Assembly: GCF_000503775.1 (NCBI RefSeq)
Contig: NZ_KI629782.1
Span: 2,058,579-2,122,578 of the forward strand
Direction of reading: 5' to 3'
Length of the DNA: 64,000 nucleotides
From: Brevibacillus panacihumi W25
GTDB taxonomy: Bacteria; Bacillota; Bacilli; Brevibacillales; Brevibacillaceae
Shown here: in pieces, positions 56,239-64,000 of the stretch
Position numbering within the stretch: the first letter of the stretch is position 1
Layout of the letters: every line of letters starts with the position of its first letter
Position numbers and translations under genes: made by a program
Notes under the pieces: model-generated
Told to the model about the DNA's origin: nothing
What the model saw: the letters and a program-made list of their open reading frames with translations, nothing else
The model's database searches: none

Positions 56239-57288
56239 TTACTGAAATTTGAGGTGCTGGGCAAGCCCTGGTGCATTCGGTACGATTTCGACCCAGGTCT
56301 GGCCAGGCAACAACGGCATTTCCTGTGTCATCGCGTCATCTGCATACGCCTTGATTACCCCGTTGCTGCGCTTCCATTTCACCTTCTTGGCCTTGCCTTG
56401 CTGGAACAGGTAGCCGTCTCCCGGACCTACCACGTCCACATCCCGTCTGCCCTCATTATCCAAGACCCTATGGCGGGTAGAGATGACCAGCACATTGGTC
56501 GCCGTCAGCTGCTTGTTGTCGCTAAGGTCGATATGCTCCTTGCCGTCCGTGAAGCGCAGGTACTTCTTCTGATCTGCATCGTATTGAAAGCTTGCCTTGT
56601 TCAGCGAGTGAAACTCGATCTCGATCGTCGAAGCAGGCTCTCCGTCTGCTATGACGGCATCCTCGGGCAGGAAGGAGAAATGGATCGGTTCTGCCGTCGT
56701 CCGCATCCCCTTGTCGATCATCGCTTGCTCGAGCAATTCCGTGTTGGTGTACAGATTATGCGGCGCTTTGCGGAATTGCTCCCGCCAGAAATACCTGCCG
56801 TTGGGAATTTCGTCGAGGTGGCTGTAATCCGATCTGGTCAAGGTTTTCAAGGCATCTGGACTGCCTCCCGCATGGACCAGCATGGCATCGTAGCCGACAC
56901 CCAATTGGATAAAATACGGGCGGATGCTGCGTACAGGACCGATGACATCCGGTTTTTGGCTTTGGAAAATGCTTAGGAAACGGGTCATCTCTCCCTCTGC
57001 CAATACCTCGTAAATGATGTCCGCCTGGTTCAAGCCCGTTTGGGGCCGGGCCGGGGGCGCATTGTTGATCATCACCATGATCGGGCGCTGTTCTGGCGGC
57101 TGATTGGTGCCGAGTCCGGTCAATGGAGACGTATAGGGATAGGTCGGTTCTTGCTTGGCAGGTGCTTCTACGATCGGAGCGGGCGGCTGCTCGGGTGCCG
57201 GCTTTGGTTCTACCACCGGCTGTGAGTTGCAAGCTGAGAGCAGCAGCAGCGAAAGTAGTACGAGAGAGGTTTTGATGTTTCGTTGCAT
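56239..57288 (-). CDS. yerB: DUF3048-family lipoprotein, YerB-like
   Basis: The protein has 349 residues. The signal ends in lipobox LLSAC, followed by a proline-rich linker. RPIMVMINNAPPARPQTGLN and ADIIYEVLAEGEMTRFLSIF are diagnostic of the YerB family. It is an exported lipoprotein whose function is not established. The start is ATG 57288, seven bases after AAGGAG. It is divergent from the two-component system. Confidence 0.88.
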   Translation of the reverse strand: MQRNIKTSLVLLSLLLLSACNSQPVVEPKPAPEQPPAPIVEAPAKQEPTYPYTSPLTGLGTNQPPEQRPIMVMINNAPPARPQTGLNQADIIYEVLAEGEMTRFLSIFQSQKPDVIGPVRSIRPYFIQLGVGYDAMLVHAGGSPDALKTLTRSDYSHLDEIPNGRYFWREQFRKAPHNLYTNTELLEQAMIDKGMRTTAEPIHFSFLPEDAVIADGEPASTIEIEFHSLNKASFQYDADQKKYLRFTDGKEHIDLSDNKQLTATNVLVISTRHRVLDNEGRRDVDVVGPGDGYLFQQGKAKKVKWKRSNGVIKAYADDAMTQEMPLLPGQTWVEIVPNAPGLAQHLKFQ

Positions 57289-57448
57289 GGAATCGCTCCT
57301 TCCTGAGTTCTCTTTTCTTTTCGCTTTTTGCAAAAGCGAATCCTGCCTTCCACATGTTTTCCACGATTCTCATACGGCTCTTTCACACATCGCATTTTTT
57401 GCTATGCTACAATGGAAGAAAAGAGTGATGCAAAGCGAGGGATACATC

Positions 57449-58150
57449 ATGGAAACTCCCTACCTCGTCTATCTCGTGGACGATGAGACCAACCTCCTGG
57501 AGCTCTTGCAATCCTACCTGGAGAGCGCGGGGTTGCAGGTGAGGGCTTTTTCGAACGGGACTGAAGTCGTCTCTGTATTGGAAGGCGAACAGCAGCCGCA
57601 TCTCTGGATTCTGGACATCATGATGCCGGACATCGACGGCTACGAGCTGCTGCGGTTGATCCGTCAAAAATCAGACGTCCCGATCATTTTTATTTCGGCA
57701 CGCGATCAAGATGTAGATAAAATCATTGGTTTGGAGCTGGGCAGCGATGACTACCTGGCGAAGCCTTTTCTCCCACGGGAGCTGGTGATCCGGGCGAAAA
57801 AGCTGCTGCAGCGCACCTATGAAAAGGCCGTTCATGTCCCCGCTCCGTCGCAGACGTTTCAGGATTGGGTGCAGATCGGTCCTTATCTGATTTCCGAAAA
57901 AGGACGGCAGGTGAAGGAAGGCGAGGAACTGATCGACTTGACTACGAAGGAATTTGAGCTGATCATCTACTTTTTGCACAATCTGGGCTTGGCCCTAAAT
58001 CGCGAGCAGATTCTCACCTCCATCTGGGGAGATGACTATATCGGTTCGGATCGGGCGGTCGATGATCTGGTCAAACGAATCCGCAAGAAAATGAGCAAGT
58101 TCCCGCTGGAGACCGTCTATGGCTTCGGCTATCGCCTGACGCGCGCATGA
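57449..58150 (+). CDS. OmpR-family response regulator
   Basis: The protein has 233 residues. The receiver has acidic YLVDDETN, phosphorylation site D56 in LWILDIMMPDIDGYE and the K in DDYLAKPF. A winged-helix OmpR output domain follows (LTTKEFELIIYFLHN, then SDRAVDDLVKRIRKK). The start is ATG 57449, seven bases after GAGGG. It overlaps the kinase gene by four bases. Confidence 0.93.
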   Translation: METPYLVYLVDDETNLLELLQSYLESAGLQVRAFSNGTEVVSVLEGEQQPHLWILDIMMPDIDGYELLRLIRQKSDVPIIFISARDQDVDKIIGLELGSDDYLAKPFLPRELVIRAKKLLQRTYEKAVHVPAPSQTFQDWVQIGPYLISEKGRQVKEGEELIDLTTKEFELIIYFLHNLGLALNREQILTSIWGDDYIGSDRAVDDLVKRIRKKMSKFPLETVYGFGYRLTRA

Positions 58151-59547
58151 GTAGATTTCGTCTAAAAAACCTGCCGATCTCCCGGCAAATCCTGATCCTG
58201 TTTATGGCGCTGACCTCGATTTTGGGGCTGGGGCTTGGTTTTGGCTATCCCTTGGCTGTGAAGCAATACCTGGTGAACAACACCTACGCGCTCCTGGAGG
58301 ATGAACTGTACACTTTGTCCGAGCATATTACGTTCAATGAAAAGAACGAACTGCTCACCGTGCCCGCGACGGCTCCCTACTTTTTGCAGCTTCTGCTTTC
58401 GCGCTATGAGTATTCGTTCGACATGATCGTCTATTCTACGGACGGCCGTCACCTCGGCAGTCGGACTAGCGGCCGCATCTCCTATGAGGACAGCATGGAT
58501 CTGTTTCGCGAGGCCGCATCGCACCCATCCGGCAAGATACGGCACGGGTCGTTGGAGCGCCGGGACGAAAGCTACCTTTTCGTCAGCAAAAAAATGGACT
58601 ACCACGGTTTTCCTTATTATATAGTGCTTTTCTCCAAAGAGCAGGAGCTCAACCAGATCAACGCCATCCTGACCCGCCAGTTCCTGCTGGTATTCAGCCT
58701 GCTGCTGGTGTTTAGCTGGGTCTTGGCCATCTGGTTCAGCGGGTATTTGAGCAAGCCGCTGCGTAGTCTGGAAGAGCTGTGCAAAAAGATCGCCCGCCGC
58801 CAGTTTGATATTCCGCTGACGATGGACCGCGGCGACGAGATCGGACAATTGGCCCGTTCCTTTGACTCGATGAAAAACCAGTTGAAAGAGTACGATGAAT
58901 CGCAGCGCCACTTTATCCAGAACATCTCTCATGAGCTAAAGACGCCGATCATGGCGATCCAGGGCTACACGCAGGGACTGATCGAAGGCGTCTTCCAGGG
59001 ACCGCAGGCGGAAAAAGGGCTGACGATCATCATGGAGGAGAGCAAACGGCTGGAAAAAGTCGTCGGACAGCTTCTCTACCTGACCAAGATCGAGTCCGTC
59101 GCTCAGATGATGCAGCTGGGACGGGTTGATCTGAGCGAGATGTTCCAGCTCTTGAAGCTGCGCTTGTCCGTCCTGAACCCGCAGATCGAATGGAAGCTGG
59201 ACCTCCCCGCCTCCCTGGTCATCGAGGGGGACGGCGAGCAGTTGAGCACCGCTTTCGTCAACCTTCTGGAAAATCAGCTTCGCTACGCCAAGAGCCGATT
59301 GGTCATCACTGGCAAGCAAGAAGGCCAGCAGGTGATCATCTCCATCTGCAATGACGGGCCGCCGATCGAAGAAGCGCTTCTGCCGCAGTTGTTCCAGCGG
59401 TTCCGCAAAGGCAAATCGGGCAAGCACGGCCTGGGTCTTGCCATTGCCAGAGCGGTCTTCGAGGCGCATGACGGCACGATTGTTGCCGCAAATGCGGCGG
59501 AGGGGCCTTGCTTTACGATGACGATTCCGGTCAAGCCAAGTGAATAG
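58147..59547 (+). CDS. Sensor histidine kinase
   Basis: The protein has 466 residues. Two membrane segments (about 12-35 and 170-195) flank an extracytoplasmic sensor of about 135 residues. A HAMP domain follows. The phosphoacceptor is H262 in NISHELKTPIMAIQGYTQG. The ATPase domain has LLENQLRYAKSR, NDGPPIEEALL and GLGLAIARAVFEAHDG. It phosphorylates the overlapping response regulator. The stimulus is unknown; the nearby yerB is divergent and may or may not be a target. Confidence 0.93.
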   Translation: MSRFRLKNLPISRQILILFMALTSILGLGLGFGYPLAVKQYLVNNTYALLEDELYTLSEHITFNEKNELLTVPATAPYFLQLLLSRYEYSFDMIVYSTDGRHLGSRTSGRISYEDSMDLFREAASHPSGKIRHGSLERRDESYLFVSKKMDYHGFPYYIVLFSKEQELNQINAILTRQFLLVFSLLLVFSWVLAIWFSGYLSKPLRSLEELCKKIARRQFDIPLTMDRGDEIGQLARSFDSMKNQLKEYDESQRHFIQNISHELKTPIMAIQGYTQGLIEGVFQGPQAEKGLTIIMEESKRLEKVVGQLLYLTKIESVAQMMQLGRVDLSEMFQLLKLRLSVLNPQIEWKLDLPASLVIEGDGEQLSTAFVNLLENQLRYAKSRLVITGKQEGQQVIISICNDGPPIEEALLPQLFQRFRKGKSGKHGLGLAIARAVFEAHDGTIVAANAAEGPCFTMTIPVKPSE

Positions 59548-59567
59548 CGGATATATTTTGATTCACG

Positions 59568-59612
59568 AAAGAAGCCTCTTTTCCATAGCAGGAAAAAGGG
59601 CTTCTTTGTTTA
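59568..59612 (+). terminator. Terminator after the two-component system
   Basis: AAGAAGCC-CTTTTCC pairs with GGAAAAAGGGCTTCTT around a short loop and is followed by TGTTT. It starts 20 bases after the kinase stop. Confidence 0.8.
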
Positions 59613-59619
59613 GAAAGGA

Positions 59620-59923
59620 TACAGCCCAAGCGTCACGACCAGAGAGATCCATGCCGCATTTCCTTCACGCTCCATCCCGCATTGAACAGTGGGCGATGCA
59701 GCACTTTATCGAACAGGGACATTGGTATCGCCATATCCGGAGTTTGCGCAACACATACCGTAAAAAGCATCAGCACATCCTCTCCCTATTAAACAACACC
59801 TTCGGCAACAGAGTAGAGATCAACGGACACCGGGCTGATCTTCACCTCCAGATCACGGTCAAGACACGACAACCTGCGCACGTTTTGGTTCAACGAGCAG
59901 CAGAAAACGGCGTTCGCGTCTAG
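59620..59923 (+). pseudogene. Remnant of a MocR/PdxR-type regulator (C-terminal piece)
   Basis: The frame carries SRIEQWAMQHFIEQGHWYRH, IRSLRNTYRKKHQHILSLLN and LQITVKTRQPAHVLVQRAAE, ending NGVRV. This matches the C-terminal part of MocR proteins with an aminotransferase fold. The helix-turn-helix and PLP-binding parts are missing upstream, where the two-component terminator lies. The gene is therefore a decayed fragment, about a fifth of full length. Confidence 0.7.
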
Positions 59924-60028
59924 CGTTACCGGGCAGCCAGCATGACTTTGCTCCTATTGTTGCAGCATCCATTTTTTGGTATTCTATTCCCAAGCCTTAT
60001 CGATCCAAAAGGTCAGGGAGGAACAGGC

Positions 60029-60139
60029 ATGAATCAAGATTTTGAAAAATTGCTGTTGCTGATCGGATATGGATTTATCTTTTTTCTCGGACTTCTTGTA
60101 TGTATCGGAATTGCGAATTTCGTTCTTTCTTCTGGCTAG
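60029..60139 (+). CDS. Small membrane protein, 36 residues
   Basis: ATG 60029 follows a strong GGGAGG site by seven bases. The product MNQDFEKLLLLIGYGFIFFL is followed by another 16 residues ending in a short tail. A single hydrophobic span covers most of the protein. Such small membrane proteins often regulate larger partners, but no partner is evident. It ends 15 bases from the convergent acetyltransferase gene stop. Confidence 0.6.
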   Translation: MNQDFEKLLLLIGYGFIFFLGLLVCIGIANFVLSSG

Positions 60140-60154
60140 GCGCAAGCCCTTCTC

Positions 60155-60943
60155 TTAAAAGAGAAAATCGACAAACGTATACCGCTCGACCGTCTGAAAG
60201 CCGAGCTTTTCATAGATTCGTCTCGCTGGCAGATTGTCGGCAAACACACATAAGTAGACATTGGCAGATTTCGCGGCTGCGATCCGGCAAATATCAGAGG
60301 TAATCTGCGCCCCCAGGCCCCTTCCTTGACAGGCTGGAGCTACGCCGATGTTTCCAATCTCCACGTAATCTTCTGAATAGATATGGAATCCCGCCAGTGC
60401 AATCGGCTCCGCGCCGTCAAAGATCCCGAGATGCGGCATGCCGAGCAGCTCATCGGCGCGAAAACTGACCATCCCGATTTGCCTCGCCAGGCCTCTCATC
60501 GCTTCTATGTCGTCTCTCGTGACCGGACGAGAGTTTCCTTGTGGGAGAAGTTGGTCCTTCTGCGTCCATTTTTTCAAAAGCATTGTCCGCTTCGACTGGA
60601 CATGCGGGATGAGCAGCTTTGGCAGATGGCGCTCGGCTACAGTAAAGACCGCTTTCGTTGAGTGCGGAGGCGAAGAGATGCCTACTTCGACACGCACACG
60701 CTCCAGCATCTCCCGAACTTCATAGCATTCTATCTCCTCGTCTACATGAATGGTAAACGCGTGAAACGGCATTCCCTTTAGATAGGAACCGATCACCAAA
60801 CCGCTTTCACCTTCAGCGCGATCTACAAGTGTCAACGAACGGTCAGGTCGAACACATAGATTCCCATGCAAAATGTAAGCCTCTTCCCGTGAAATTTTGC
60901 CAAGCCATCCATCCAGTCCGCCCCCTTTTTCCCAAACCATCAT
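60155..60943 (-). CDS. GNAT-family N-acetyltransferase
   Basis: The protein has 262 residues. The C-terminal half is a GNAT domain with the acetyl-CoA loop in [17 protein letters not shown] and [19 protein letters not shown]. The N-terminal 120 residues are not recognised. The acceptor substrate is unknown. The start is ATG 60943, eight bases after GGAG; the frame extends further upstream without support. It is divergent from the IMP dehydrogenase gene. Confidence 0.85.
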   Translation of the reverse strand: MMVWEKGGGLDGWLGKISREEAYILHGNLCVRPDRSLTLVDRAEGESGLVIGSYLKGMPFHAFTIHVDEEIECYEVREMLERVRVEVGISSPPHSTKAVFTVAERHLPKLLIPHVQSKRTMLLKKWTQKDQLLPQGNSRPVTRDDIEAMRGLARQIGMVSFRADELLGMPHLGIFDGAEPIALAGFHIYSEDYVEIGNIGVAPACQGRGLGAQITSDICRIAAAKSANVYLCVFADNLPARRIYEKLGFQTVERYTFVDFLF

Positions 60944-60971
60944 GAAAATCACTCCATTCTGTATTTCCCTA

Positions 60972-61000
60972 TTGACGTCTCTCCCCATCAACGTTACCAT
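60972..61000 (+). promoter_or_regulatory. Candidate sigma-A promoter for the IMP dehydrogenase gene
   Basis: TTGACG (60972-60977) and TACCAT (60995-61000) are separated by 17 bases. This would give a leader of roughly 90 bases before the TTG start. No purine-riboswitch core was recognised in it. Confidence 0.5.
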
Positions 61001-61097
61001 GATGAGAACACTTGGCTGGGCCATGCTTTTTGGCGCAGCTTGGACAACCCGATTCGTAGAGAAAATGGTAACTTACACTTATCAGGAGGAGAGAATT

Positions 61098-62597
61098 TTG
61101 GCTACTTTTTACACTGAACCATCCCGCACCTTTAATGAGTATTTGCTGCTGCCCAATCTGACAACCAAGGAATGCAATCCGGCAAATGTAGATTTGTCCA
61201 CCCCGATTACTAAGTTTAAAAAAGGGGAAAAACCGGCGATCTCCCTCAACATACCGTTCTCATCAGCAGTCATGCAAGCAGTATCCGACCATCATATGGC
61301 GGTAGCTCTGGCTCGATGTGGCGGTATTTCCTTTATTTTTGGTTCCCAATCCGTAGAGAGCCAGGCAACCATGGTGCGCAAGGTCAAAGCGTACAAAGCA
61401 GGCTTCGTCGTCAGCAAATCCAATCTGACCCCGGACCAAACTCTCAAAGATATTCTGGCATTGAAAGAACAGACCGGCCACTCCACCTGTGCAGTCACCG
61501 AAGACGGCACCGCCAAGGGCAAGCTTCTCGGCATCGTGACAGGTCGCGACTACCGCATCAGCCGCGACTCGCTGGATAAAAAAGTGAGCGACATCATGAC
61601 ACCATTCTCCTCCCTGATCTATGCCAAGTCCGGCACGACTCTGTCGGAAGCCAACGACCTCATCTGGGAGCACAAATTGAATTGTCTGCCGATCGTTGAC
61701 GAAAATCAAAATCTCGAGTTCCTGGTCTTCCGCAAAGACTATGACTCTCGCAAAAACAATCCGCTCTCTCTTTTGGACGCCAACAAGAGCTACATCGTCG
61801 GAGCAGGGATCAACACCAAGGACTACAAGGAACGCGTTCCCGCGCTGGTCGAAGCAGGTGTCGACATCCTCGTCATCGACTCTTCAGACGGCTTCAGCGA
61901 GTGGCAAAAAGAAACGGTTGAATACGTAAAAGCCAATTTCAATGTGCCGATCGGTGCAGGAAACGTAGTAGACAAGGAAGGCTTCCGCTACCTCGTAGAT
62001 GCTGGCGCAGATTTCATCAAAGTAGGGATCGGCGGCGGTTCGATCTGCATCACGCGCGAGCAAAAAGGAATCGGACGCGGACAAGCCTCTGCTGTCATCG
62101 AAGTGGCGCAGGCTCGCGACGAGTATTTCAAAGAGACTGGCATCTACATCCCGATCTGCTCCGACGGCGGAATCGTGCATGATTATCACGTGACGCTCGC
62201 TCTGGCGATGGGCGCGGATTTCGTCATGCTGGGCCGTTACTTCGCCCGCTTCGATGAGAGCCCGACTAAAAAAGTGAAGATCGGAAACAACTTCGTGAAA
62301 GAATACTGGGGTGAAGGCTCCAACCGCGCGCGCAACTGGCAGCGTTATGACACCGGCGGCAAGCAAAGCCTTGTCTTTGAAGAAGGGGTCGACTCCTACG
62401 TGCCTTACGCAGGTTCTCTGCGCGAAAACCTGGATCGTACGCTGAACAAAGTGAAATCGACCATGTGCAACTGCGGCTCGCTCTCCATTCCGGAATTGCA
62501 GCAAAAAGCGAGAATTACGGTCATCTCCGCGACCAGCCTGGTCGAAGGCGGCGCGCATGACGTCATCCTCAAGGAAAGCAGCATGGCTGCTGAGTAA
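61098..62597 (+). CDS. guaB: IMP dehydrogenase
   Basis: The protein has 499 residues. Catalytic loop [20 protein letters not shown] holds the active cysteine. Two CBS domains lie near residues 95-215. It oxidises IMP to XMP, the committed step to GMP. The start is TTG 61098, eight bases after AGGAGG. The N-terminus ([19 protein letters not shown]) and the [11 protein letters not shown] loop differ from the usual 488-residue Bacillus GuaB and are closer to the longer type seen in clostridia and trypanosomatids. It may be a second copy besides the usual guaB elsewhere. Confidence 0.9.
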   Translation: MATFYTEPSRTFNEYLLLPNLTTKECNPANVDLSTPITKFKKGEKPAISLNIPFSSAVMQAVSDHHMAVALARCGGISFIFGSQSVESQATMVRKVKAYKAGFVVSKSNLTPDQTLKDILALKEQTGHSTCAVTEDGTAKGKLLGIVTGRDYRISRDSLDKKVSDIMTPFSSLIYAKSGTTLSEANDLIWEHKLNCLPIVDENQNLEFLVFRKDYDSRKNNPLSLLDANKSYIVGAGINTKDYKERVPALVEAGVDILVIDSSDGFSEWQKETVEYVKANFNVPIGAGNVVDKEGFRYLVDAGADFIKVGIGGGSICITREQKGIGRGQASAVIEVAQARDEYFKETGIYIPICSDGGIVHDYHVTLALAMGADFVMLGRYFARFDESPTKKVKIGNNFVKEYWGEGSNRARNWQRYDTGGKQSLVFEEGVDSYVPYAGSLRENLDRTLNKVKSTMCNCGSLSIPELQQKARITVISATSLVEGGAHDVILKESSMAAE

Positions 62598-62603
62598 AGC
62601 CTG

Positions 62604-62680
62604 AAAAAAAAGGACCCTCCCCACGGAACAGTGACCGGCAAGTGAGTCATCGTTTCCGTGCTGGTGAGGGTCTTTTTCGT
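62604..62680. terminator. Bidirectional terminator between guaB and the aldo-keto reductase gene
   Basis: GGACCCTC..CCACGGAA pairs with TTCCGTGCTGG.GAGGGTC around a 25-base loop. A or T tracts flank both sides, so it can end both convergent transcripts. Confidence 0.8.
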
Positions 62681-62688
62681 GGCAAGAA

Positions 62689-63663
62689 TCAGCTCAGGCG
62701 GAAAAACCCGAACGGTTCACCCAGGCGATACGGCTCCCCCCACTCGTCCAAGCGATTCATGGTAGCGCTGTCCAGCTCCACAGATGCACTCTCCAGGTTG
62801 GCAGCAAGCTGCTCAACGCGTGAAGCCCCGACGATGACAGTGGAGACGGCAGGCTTGTTCATCAGCCAGGCGATGGAGAGCACGCTCGGCGCCATCCCCA
62901 GCTCTTTTGCCAGCTCGGCAACCTGTTGACCCAGCTGAATCTTGTCTTGGCCCAGGAATCTCGCAAAGCGCGGCTCTTTCTCCAGCCTGGAGCCTGCCGG
63001 GCCTTGATCCGCTGAGGTGTACTTGCCTGTCAAAATACCTCCTGCCAATGGATAGTAAGGGATAATACCCAGTCCTTGATCGAGGCAGAGCGGAATCATC
63101 TCACGCTCCGGCGTACGGTCGGCCAAAGAGTAGCTGACCTGCAGGGAGACGAAGCGGTTCAGGCCTTTCAGTTCGCTGATTCCGAGCGCCTTCATCACTT
63201 CCCAGGCGAAGTAGTTGGAGGCTCCGATATAACGTACCTTCCCCGAGCGTACCATGTCATCCAATGCTCGCAATGTCTCTTCCAGCGGGGTGTTTGGATC
63301 AAAGGTATGGATCTGGTAGAGGTCGACATAGTCGGTCCGCAGACGTTTCAGGCTTCCTTCCAGTTCCTTTTGCAGATGATAGCGGGAGGAGCCGCGCTCA
63401 TTGACTCCCTCTCCCTTTACCAGGCCAGCTTTGGTAGCCAGCACGACGTCATGTCTGCGTCCTTCCAGCGCTTTTCCGATGATGCGCTCGGATTCTGTGC
63501 CTGTATAAATATTGGCGGTGTCGATAAAGTTGATGCCGCCGTCCAATGCTGCGTCAATGATTGCCGTCGAGGTGGCCTCATCCGCACGTCCTCCGAATGA
63601 GTTGGTCCCGATTCCCAAAGCGGACACATGCAGGCCGCTGTTTCCCAAACGATGATATTTCAT
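62689..63663 (-). CDS. Aldo-keto reductase
   Basis: The protein has 324 residues. The catalytic tetrad can be placed: D and Y in FIDTANIYTGTESE, K in VLATKAGL and H in LYQIHTFD. The C-terminal cofactor site is in STVIVGASRVEQLAANL. It is NADPH-dependent by family; related Bacillus enzymes (YhdN/IolS group) reduce aldehydes such as methylglyoxal. The start is ATG 63663 with GGAG upstream; the frame open to 63717 is unsupported. Confidence 0.9.
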   Translation of the reverse strand: MKYHRLGNSGLHVSALGIGTNSFGGRADEATSTAIIDAALDGGINFIDTANIYTGTESERIIGKALEGRRHDVVLATKAGLVKGEGVNERGSSRYHLQKELEGSLKRLRTDYVDLYQIHTFDPNTPLEETLRALDDMVRSGKVRYIGASNYFAWEVMKALGISELKGLNRFVSLQVSYSLADRTPEREMIPLCLDQGLGIIPYYPLAGGILTGKYTSADQGPAGSRLEKEPRFARFLGQDKIQLGQQVAELAKELGMAPSVLSIAWLMNKPAVSTVIVGASRVEQLAANLESASVELDSATMNRLDEWGEPYRLGEPFGFFRLS

Positions 63664-63763
63664 GTCGTCTCCGTCCTTTCCTGTTTCTTGGTTTTGTCCA
63701 CATAGGAATTGTAGCATTTTCCATCGGAGTTTCCGATTGTGAAACTGTCTGCTTTTTGGATGG

Positions 63764-64000
63764 GTGTGGTTCAGGCTGCAGTGGTGGGGAGGAAAAAGGA
63801 GAAAACGCTCAGGCGGGTTGGGATCTTTGCAGGGGGGCCTTCACTGGCCGCCTCCCACTTCAAAGGCGGAACCGCGGCCAAAAGCAGCCGCTTCGAAGAA
63901 GTTATTCAAGGTTGGCCGCTAAGAGAGTGTTCCGCCTTTTCCGTTCCCGGCTTGGTGAAGATCCCAAATGCCCTCGCTTTTTTCTCCTTTTTCCTCGACC
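63764..64000. repeat. Long structured repeat, intact copy at the window end
   Basis: Nested stems are 63789-63805 with 63980-63996, 63818-63827 with 63958-63967, 63862-63872 with 63929-63939 (AAAGGCGGAAC with GTTCCGCCTTT) and 63874-63881 with 63912-63919. It matches the copy split at 33042/34636. Where the stems differ between copies, both partners changed. There is no open frame. The right edge may continue beyond the window. Confidence 0.85.

Noticed and set aside
61000..61098. Purine riboswitch in the guaB leader
   Set aside because: I could not find the conserved purine-aptamer junction, and the leader is short.

Overview
The window looks like a Brevibacillus-type chromosome (Bacillota, Bacillales). 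The gene content and order match the Bacillus yerB-yerC-pcrB-pcrA-ligA-camS and gatCAB neighbourhoods. Start codons follow strong AGGAGG-type ribosome binding sites, including several GTG and TTG starts, and the housekeeping genes are moderately GC-rich. No rRNA, tRNA or CRISPR array was seen.

Positions 1-16.5 kb form a defence-type island, entirely on the minus strand and more AT-rich than the rest. The main content is a complete three-gene pPIWI-RE module: a nuclease protein (15406-16467), a DinG/XPD-like helicase with Fe-S-type cysteines (10491-13607) and the pPIWI-RE protein itself (8045-10525). An IS110-family element sits between the nuclease and helicase genes. A WYL-domain regulator (6975-7925) follows the module. 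Next comes a second operon with a small protein, an AddB-like nuclease and an AddA-like helicase-nuclease, and then the first 49 codons of what is probably a PLD/helicase protein cut by the window edge. A near-perfect LexA (SOS) box lies upstream of the pPIWI-RE module and a weaker one upstream of the AddBA-like operon, suggesting that DNA damage induces both.

Positions 16.7-32.8 kb are mostly housekeeping genes: rlmCD, dgkB, a ROK glucokinase, a DMT exporter, a NatAB-like ABC exporter, an ECF sigma factor with an unusual 350-residue C-terminal extension, gatCAB, psd, a PAS-GGDEF diguanylate cyclase and rocA. A repeat made of three consecutive hairpins occurs twice here (18220-18297 and 29072-29149).

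Positions 33-35.5 kb hold a second IS110-family element. It appears to have inserted into a long structured repeat; an intact copy of that repeat closes the window (63764-64000). The stems of the two copies carry compensatory base changes.

Positions 35.5-42 kb carry camS, a BNR-type lipoprotein gene, ligA and pcrA. About 13 kb that is not in the Bacillus order separates pcrA from pcrB: a VanW protein, a DMT transporter, an SDR, a BASS transporter, and a long minus-strand operon joining a TRAP transporter, a MocR regulator and a four-subunit 2-oxoacid/acetoin dehydrogenase complex. The Bacillus order then resumes with pcrB, yerC and yerB. The window ends with a two-component system, a MocR gene remnant, a 36-residue membrane protein, a GNAT acetyltransferase, an IMP dehydrogenase and an aldo-keto reductase.
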